From: Siderastrea radians | Lineage: Eukaryota > Cnidaria > Anthozoa > Scleractinia > Rhizangiidae | NCBI GenBank assembly: GCA_964017195.1 | Contig: OZ024887.1 | Coordinates: 5,959,959-6,023,958 of the forward strand | Reading direction: 5' to 3' | DNA: 64,000 nt | Shown: piece after piece, positions 59,501-64,000 of the stretch | How the letters are laid out: each line of letters starts with the position of its first letter | Numbering within the stretch: position 1 is the stretch's first letter | The notes under the pieces: model-generated | Databases searched by the model: none | Seen by the model: the letters and a program-made list of their open reading frames with translations, nothing else | What the model was told of the DNA's origin: nothing | Position numbers and translations under genes: made by a program

Positions 59501-62500
59501 TATTATTATTATTATCATTATTATTATCATTATTTGTAAAATGTGAAAATAAGCGACGATGCCCCAGCAACCCACGCAAAGATCCTAGCCTTAAGTCTGG
59601 GCAATTCACGCCCCATAAGCAGAGTTATGTCCTCGCTTTGCTGCTTACTTAGTTAAAAACTTATCATTCACAGGGATTTGTCCGAAAACGCAATTACAAT
59701 TCTGCCTGATGGAGTATTTACCACACTGACAAATTTGCAAGAACTGTACGTAAGAAATAGAAAATACAGTCATCCTGCAAAATAATTGATGTAGTGAGAG
59801 TTTTCCTTTCCCCTAGTGACTCTCTCCTCCGCAGAGGCCTCCTACAGTCGCGCCTTGGGAAAAATATAACTGCGGCGCGCGGAGGCTGGGAAGAGGAAAA
59901 AAATTAAACCACTTCCCATCGTTCCCCGCGCTCCCGTTTTCTCTCTCCAGCGCTTTTTTCTTTCTCTGGTGTTTACTAACAGGAGCCTCTGCGAAGGAGA
60001 GAGCCCTAGTGAAGTAAAGCTCAGTTGTAATTTCTTCTAAAACACTCTTTTTCGCCCACCCACCGGAATTCCAAAGTATGTAATTCATGCTCAGTAGCGT
60101 TGCCCATGTGTAGGATAAGTTTTGGCCGCTTTAAAATAAAAAGACTGTTGGTGGGAATTGTTTTATCTGGGAACAGCACAAAAAATTGTGAAAATTGTAA
60201 ACAATTTTAAAGAAACTGTTTTAGCCTACTAAGGCATCATCTAGCTCATAAAGTCACTGAAAATTGAGTTTTGCTCTTCACTCGGTCCAGTTCGACTTGT
60301 TTAAAAGTGTACAGGTCTCGCGTTATCGGCCCAATCGAAGTGCACATTTGTTGATATGTTGAAAAAGTGGTTTATTCTTATTCGACAGATACTTTGGTTG
60401 AAAAATTAGAGACGGTCACATTCATAGTACGTGCTCTAACTTTCATTACTTTTGCAGCCTTCTGTCTAAAAACAACATTCAGAACCTCACTGCGAATTTA
60501 TTTTCTGCCCTTGAAAGTTTAACTAATCTGTAAGTTGTTGATGAAATGAAAATCGCGAATGCAATAAAAATAATTTCCGCAGACTACAATCGCAACTGCT
60601 TCTAGTAAATAGTCGGGATTGCTTTTTATGTGAATATTCTTCACTCGTCTCGTCCAGTTTTAGGTTGTATGAACTTCTAATTGTTCACTAAATGTGGCAT
60701 TTATTTAGTAATAATGGCAGAAAATTTAAACGTTAAGTGCCCCGGCTAATTGGGATGAGAAAAGAAGCCTTTTATACCTGAACGTTCATGCTTGGTGTAG
60801 AAAAGCCATTTGAAGAAGAGGGATCGCATGATGAGACAATGTTCTTTGCTTCATAACAATAACTTTCCACTTTTTAGGGACTGTATGATACTCAGGGTCC
60901 CTACTTGGCTCCAGGAAAAGTGATGATTCTAGCTAAACGGAGACCTGGAGTGAAGCGGTTCTGCAGTGCCAATTTTTCTGTCCGGGACTCGCCCCTATCG
61001 TGTGTTTCTTGAAAGCCCCGAAACTTTTCGGCGTCGAAAGGTCTTTTGTAAAAATATGAAGATACACTGTAATCGGTCCGAAAGGTTTGGGGACTTTCTA
61101 GAAAAGCACGCCTGAATCCTTAAAACTCTTTTCTAAGCCACTTTCGGGGAAATATGAAAAATGTGCTGTAATGGAAATACTGCTATTACCCATGCAGAAT
61201 TCAACGCCTTTGATGTACGTAGAACTTATCGAGACGGTATGTTTTTTACAGGGATTTGTCTGAAAACGCAATTAAGTTTCTACCTGATAGAGTGTTTGCC
61301 AGCTTAACAAATCTTATCACTCTGTAAGCTGACACGCTTAACTTTTGGTTTGATTATTTTAGGTTCCCTGTAAAACATGTCAGTACTTATTCTAAATGTA
61401 TAAATACGGCTATGTTAGCTGAATTTAGCAACGGAGCGGTTGAGAGGACTGCGGGAATATGGCTCTTGGCGGAGTTGAACATAATTGCATTGTCTATTAT
61501 GACCTTATCTACCATAGTGCGATGGTTAGCGATGATAGATTTGCATATTGTGAAGTTCAAGCAACTTCGCCTACCGGTAACGTGTATCAGATACATCTTG
61601 GTACAATCAGTTGTATCCATTCCCTGCAAAACAACAACGAGAAATGAACAATTCCGAGTCTACTTAAGAGTTTACTCAGTATGGAAAACATGAACCAAGA
61701 AAGCAAACTTTCCTACGAGTTGTTTCTATTTGCAATTTAAGGTTGCCTTTGGGTTCGGTTCTACAATACCCAAGTTATCACGGTACCAAATAACGCTCAC
61801 TACATTCCTGGCAACAGGTTGATTGGCAGTATTTCGTCAAAGTTGCTAGGCAGACTATGTTCCCAACGGAAAAAAGCCAACCTACAAACACCCTCTCCGG
61901 ATTACACTGATAGCACTGTTGAGAAGTACTTTGTGTCAGGACAATTTTTTCTTAGTCAGCGCCCTGCAAAAACAGAATTTTCCTTATAGTTACTAGGTGT
62001 TTCAAGCATATGAACATTGGTCAATCAAGTGCTGTAGCGAGTTAAACTTTTTGCTATATTTTATGGTCTTTCTAGCTGGTATCTTACCTTCTTTTCATTT
62101 TGCAGAGGCCTATTTCATAACGATATTAAAAAGCTTCCCGCTAGTGTATTTTCTAGCCTTACACGTTTGTGGAGTCTGTAAGTTTGACGAAATTTCGATC
62201 ATGGAGCAATTAATTGAATGTCGAAAGTAATGTTGTGTTTGCTTTGGTTTTGCTTTACCCTGCTCTCTGATTGGTTAAAAAGGCTCGCGCCACTTTCTCA
62301 ACCAATCCATGAAAAACAAAAACCAATCGTCGCTTGCTGGCACGCGATTTCCCGCGCTGAATGCTAATTTCTTGCATTTGCTTCGATAAACTTGCTTCAA
62401 TAAACTTTCCAGTCCTGCCAAACTCCCTCTCATGTTTGCATCACGCGCACCATTTTATATTTCTTAAATACGACAATGCTGTGAATCGAAATTATCGTAT

Positions 62501-64000
62501 ACTGGTGGCAAATACGAATATGAAACCACATTTTTAATTAGTCCGGGGTGTGGCCTAACACGTAACTTGTTCTGTTTGTTCCAAACGTTTAAAAGAAATA
62601 AAGGATTAATATAAACCCGCTTTGATATTTAAGGGAAAAGGGAATTTGTACCATCCAGGTCCGATACAATAATCACTAGCTAGCGGTGTTTTACTGGGCA
62701 AAAATAAATTTTAAGGCACAATTAGTCATCATAACTACCGTATTTTCTCGATTAAACGCCAGACCCCGAATAAACGCCGGTTTCAAATAAACGCCGGATC
62801 TACGGGGCCGAGTTTAAAATAAACGCCCACGGCGTTTATTCGGGGTCCCGGCGTTTACTTGAGGTCTCGGCGTTTATTCAAGTTGGGTATATTAAATCAG
62901 GATTCTGTGTCGTGACTGCATACCAGTTCTCTTTCTACCATTTCATTTGAATTTATACACTAATATTCAAACCAAACTACGTTTTACAAAAGTACTTCTT
63001 ACTAAAACAGATGAAACAAACGACGCATCAGGTATCTTATCAATCTCTTTTAAATCATGGCAACTTTTCTGCGGGCTTGTACATCAAGCAAGGATCATCT
63101 CGAGGGTTCAAAATTGCTTGCTCAGCACGTCTGCTGTCGAGCACTTACCGATACACTTTCTCCGTGTTCATGCACGGAGAAACGTAACGTTAAGAAGAGT
63201 TCAATCACTCCTTCTGTCAATGATGTTTTTTAGATAAATTAACTTACCAGATGAAACAAAGTTGAGGACATTGCTTCACATTTTTTAAACGTGTTTGTTG
63301 AAATTTGGTTCTTGGTTAAATAAGCTTCCAATACTGAAAAATCCATTTAATAAATAAACGCCGGGTCTACGAGGCCGAATTTTAAATAAACGCCCCCGGC
63401 GTTTAATCGAGAAAATACGGTACTTTAAAGCCGACAAGAAATCTTTGCAGTATTAGGCATTCTGAAACATAACAGAATGCTGGGCAATAACCCGCGATGG
63501 ACTAAATAACATTCGTAAACTGATCCTTTTCAACTCGTTCTTTTTTATTATATGTAGTTAGAAGTTAGGTTGAAACTACAACACAATAAACAGAAAATTA
63601 CAAACACAACAAAAAACAAACCTAAAGGATCGAAAATACGACTGACGGAAATCGACGGTGACTAAATACTTACATTGTAACAGCTACGAAAAATTACCAA
63701 AGGTAGAATTGAAGGCTAATAAGCTGAATCCAACGTTTTACTGCGCTTAGCGCGACAGCCAAAGACTATATGCAAATACTACTGCGAAACTTCGTTATAA
63801 ATGTGAAAGTAAATTCAAATAAAACCAGAACAAAAGTACACTAATGAAAGGTGATGAGAAACTAATAAAAACGAAGCAAGTGACAACTGCGGATACGTGA
63901 CAAAAGAAACAAAAAGAATGCTGAAAGAAATAATAACACCCTACATCCTACAAACACTCATCCAGTAGGACTTAGTAATCCAACTAGTCTCGCGAAGACA
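48600..64000 (+). CDS. Ig domain plus leucine-rich-repeat receptor, 5' part, gene runs off the window
   Basis: Exons: 48600-48666 (signal peptide), 49235-49468 (Ig domain), 49719-49833 (cysteine-rich cap), then ten LRR exons at 50704-50775, 51097-51168, 52094-52165, 54812-54883, 56620-56691, 57168-57239, 59674-59745, 60458-60529, 61252-61323 and 62106-62177. All are in frame, giving 378 complete codons. The Ig cysteines are C44 and C82 (YTCLARNKYG, an I-set pattern); the usual core Trp appears to be Tyr. The cap has C102, C106, C119 and C131. Repeats follow LxLSxNxIxxLPxGVFxxLTxLxxL. The last exon keeps an open phase-2 donor and no stop or membrane segment is seen, so the 3' end lies beyond 64000. 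One LRR per 72-bp exon is the layout of LGR/relaxin-receptor-type GPCR genes, so a 7TM end is a fair guess; a secreted or single-pass protein is possible. Confidence 0.8.
53802..53840. mobile_element. 39-bp hairpin insertion
   Basis: CAGGGCGCGAAAAAGG and CCTTCTTCGCGCCCTG form nearly complete inverted arms around a 7-base loop. TACGGAT occurs directly outside both ends (53795-53801 and 53841-53847). CAGGG termini recall hAT elements, but hAT duplications are 8 bp. Confidence 0.55.
54231..54318. mobile_element. 88-bp foldback element, Mutator-like
   Basis: CAACCTCGTTCCCAGGGTCT and its reverse complement form the ends, continued by CTC-rich and GAG-rich arms. The perfect 9-bp duplication CTCGAGGAG lies at 54222-54230 and 54319-54327. 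The same terminus is found alone at 30553-30579. Confidence 0.8.
55020..55137 (-). mobile_element. tRNA-derived SINE in an LRR-gene intron
   Basis: The minus strand reads GAGCTCAGTGGTTAGAGCG (A box), then CATGGGCTCAATTCCCGTC (B box, altered) and GGGGACTCATTTTTTTCC. The body runs on towards lower coordinates with TTGTTCCAAGCTCGTGACAT. It resembles a tRNA-Arg-like head but the anticodon stem does not form well. Confidence 0.55.
56209..56590. mobile_element. Harbinger-like MITE directly before LRR exon 5
   Basis: Ends GGCAATGTCTATACC and, reversed, GGCTATGTTTACACC match at 12 of 15 positions, with TTA next to both (56206-56208 and 56591-56593). The interior is full of GGAACCG/CGGTTCC and GATCCGGT words. 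A smaller element is nested inside at 56279-56346. The right end is 29 bases from the exon at 56620, so it supplies sequence close to the branch-point region. Confidence 0.65.
56279..56346. mobile_element. 68-bp foldback element nested in a MITE
   Basis: CAGCCTGCGTGCAGACGGCT with CCTATTTCC pairs with GGAAATAGGAGACGTCTGCA and CGTAGGCTA. CTGTTTACA (56270-56278) and CTGTTTACC (56347-56355) flank it, a 9-bp duplication with one difference. Confidence 0.7.
57001..57083. repeat. ATGC microsatellite and 27-bp duplication
   Basis: GCATGCATGCATGCATGTATG is followed by two copies of CAGTCTTGTGCTTAAATATG followed by ACTGAC. It lies in the intron before the LRR exon at 57168. Confidence 0.75.
58136..59161 (+). 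pseudogene. LINE reverse transcriptase, broken
   Basis: Visible reverse-transcriptase blocks in order: RICFLDFNKAFDHIDHKIL (motif A aspartate), VHAGVPQGTNLGPILFLV (motif B), WKYVGDITIAE (motif C), NPNPKKCKEMR and HKVLGVTFCDNLKW. In this LINE group motif C is normally YVDD or YADD; here the first catalytic Asp is Gly. A frameshift lies near 58130, since upstream SLKGLST is in another frame. A TAG at 58928 sits where the protein should continue to KRAMRIIYPY. The copy is inactive. Confidence 0.85.
59437..59530. repeat. TCA/ATT trinucleotide tail of the LINE
   Basis: More than twenty TCA units followed by ATT and ATC units. It gives false Ser-rich and Asp-rich frames on the two strands. Confidence 0.95.
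59820..60003. mobile_element. 184-bp foldback MITE, Mutator-like
   Basis: CTCTCTCCTCCGCAGAGGCC and the closing GAGCCTCTGCGAAGGAGAGA, G are inverted ends. The perfect 9-bp duplication CCCTAGTGA is at 59811-59819 and 60004-60012. It lies in the LRR-gene intron after the exon at 59674. Confidence 0.8.
62178..62737. other. LRR-gene intron with a dispersed repeat
   Basis: From 62221 the sequence matches 57357 onwards (AAAGTAATGTTGTGTTTGCT, CTCTGATTGGTTAAAAA, GCCACTTTCTC.ACCAAT), showing that both introns carry a copy of one dispersed repeat. No further exon was seen. Confidence 0.5.
62738..63420. mobile_element. Tc1/mariner-type MITE with TA duplication
   Basis: Ends CCGTATTTTCTCGATTAAAC and its exact complement are perfect inverted repeats, with TA outside both (62736-62737 and 63421-63422). 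The subterminal parts repeat AATAAACGCC and GGCGTTTA words many times on each side. The middle holds a 96-codon frame at 62947-63237 without a recognised domain. It is 683 bp with no transposase. Confidence 0.8.
63423..64000. other. Right end of window, nothing recognised
   Basis: AT-rich sequence assumed to be an intron of the LRR gene. No 72-bp LRR exon and no other coding sequence was found. Confidence 0.5.

Larger units (their letters stand above)
58085..59530 (+). mobile_element. 5'-truncated CR1/L2-like LINE
   Basis: The element begins within the reverse transcriptase (DPNQFGSLKG at about 58093) and runs to a 3' UTR with AATAAA at 59425. It ends in a long TCA/ATC and ATT trinucleotide tail at about 59437-59530, typical for CR1/L2-type LINEs. 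It is inserted in sense orientation in the LRR-gene intron between exons 57168-57239 and 59674-59745. Confidence 0.8.

Noticed and set aside
59370..59652. Asp-rich and Ser-rich proteins on opposite strands
   Set aside because: They arise from the TCA/ATT trinucleotide tail of the LINE.
57357..62440. Possible block duplication of LRR exon plus intron (57168 and 62106 regions)
   Set aside because: The introns share a stretch starting AAAGTAATGT at 57368 and 62226, but at different distances from the exons. It looks like two copies of a dispersed repeat, not one duplicated block.

Overview
The window looks like nuclear DNA from an anthozoan cnidarian, most likely a stony coral or a close relative. 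This is an inference from three things: spliced genes with many small exons, AT-rich introns, and short inverted-repeat elements, SINEs and Penelope/CR1-like retroelement pieces of kinds I associate with coral genomes. I see no bacterial-type operons, phage or CRISPR.

Three genes can be supported, all on the + strand. (1) 5275-24599: a complete gene for the beta subunit of the COPI vesicle coat (COPB1). Its 27 exons join in frame to 960 residues, close to the usual family length. It encodes a housekeeping protein of Golgi-ER transport and has a TATA-less start with a YY1-like site. (2) 36239-45600: a four-exon gene, inferred here from splice phase, for a 117-residue secreted peptide precursor. 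It has a signal peptide, a Lys-Arg cleavage site, a cysteine-rich mature part and a well-placed TATA box. (3) 48600 to beyond 64000: the 5' part of a gene for a secreted or membrane receptor. It encodes a signal peptide, one Ig domain, a cysteine-rich cap and at least ten leucine-rich repeats. Each repeat is one 72-bp exon and every intron between them is phase 2.

Most of the rest is mobile DNA. 2585-4300 is a Penelope-like reverse-transcriptase relic, broken by a hairpin element and a LINE tail. COPB1 introns carry Harbinger-like, TTAA-type and other foldback elements, a SINE, a 1.8-kb Kolobok-like transposon and a 67-bp minisatellite derived from the SINE. 24620-36100 is intergenic and holds a Harbinger-like MITE, a 1,346-bp Mutator-like foldback element with 9-bp target duplications, and LINE and SINE scraps. 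Intron 2 of the peptide gene holds a striking 1.2-kb palindromic array of five tRNA-headed 247-bp units bounded by a 13-bp duplication. It also holds a small Penelope-like insertion with an internal inversion, perfect 49-bp inverted ends and a hammerhead-like motif. The receptor gene region contains a LINE and a series of very small foldback elements (39-184 bp), most with 9-bp target duplications.

The three genes have no obvious shared pathway. Genes 2 and 3 share orientation, a TATA-type start and a short signal-peptide exon ending in phase 1, and are 3 kb apart. The best candidates for new biology are the peptide precursor, the one-repeat-per-exon receptor, the palindromic SINE array and the doubly ended Penelope insertion.
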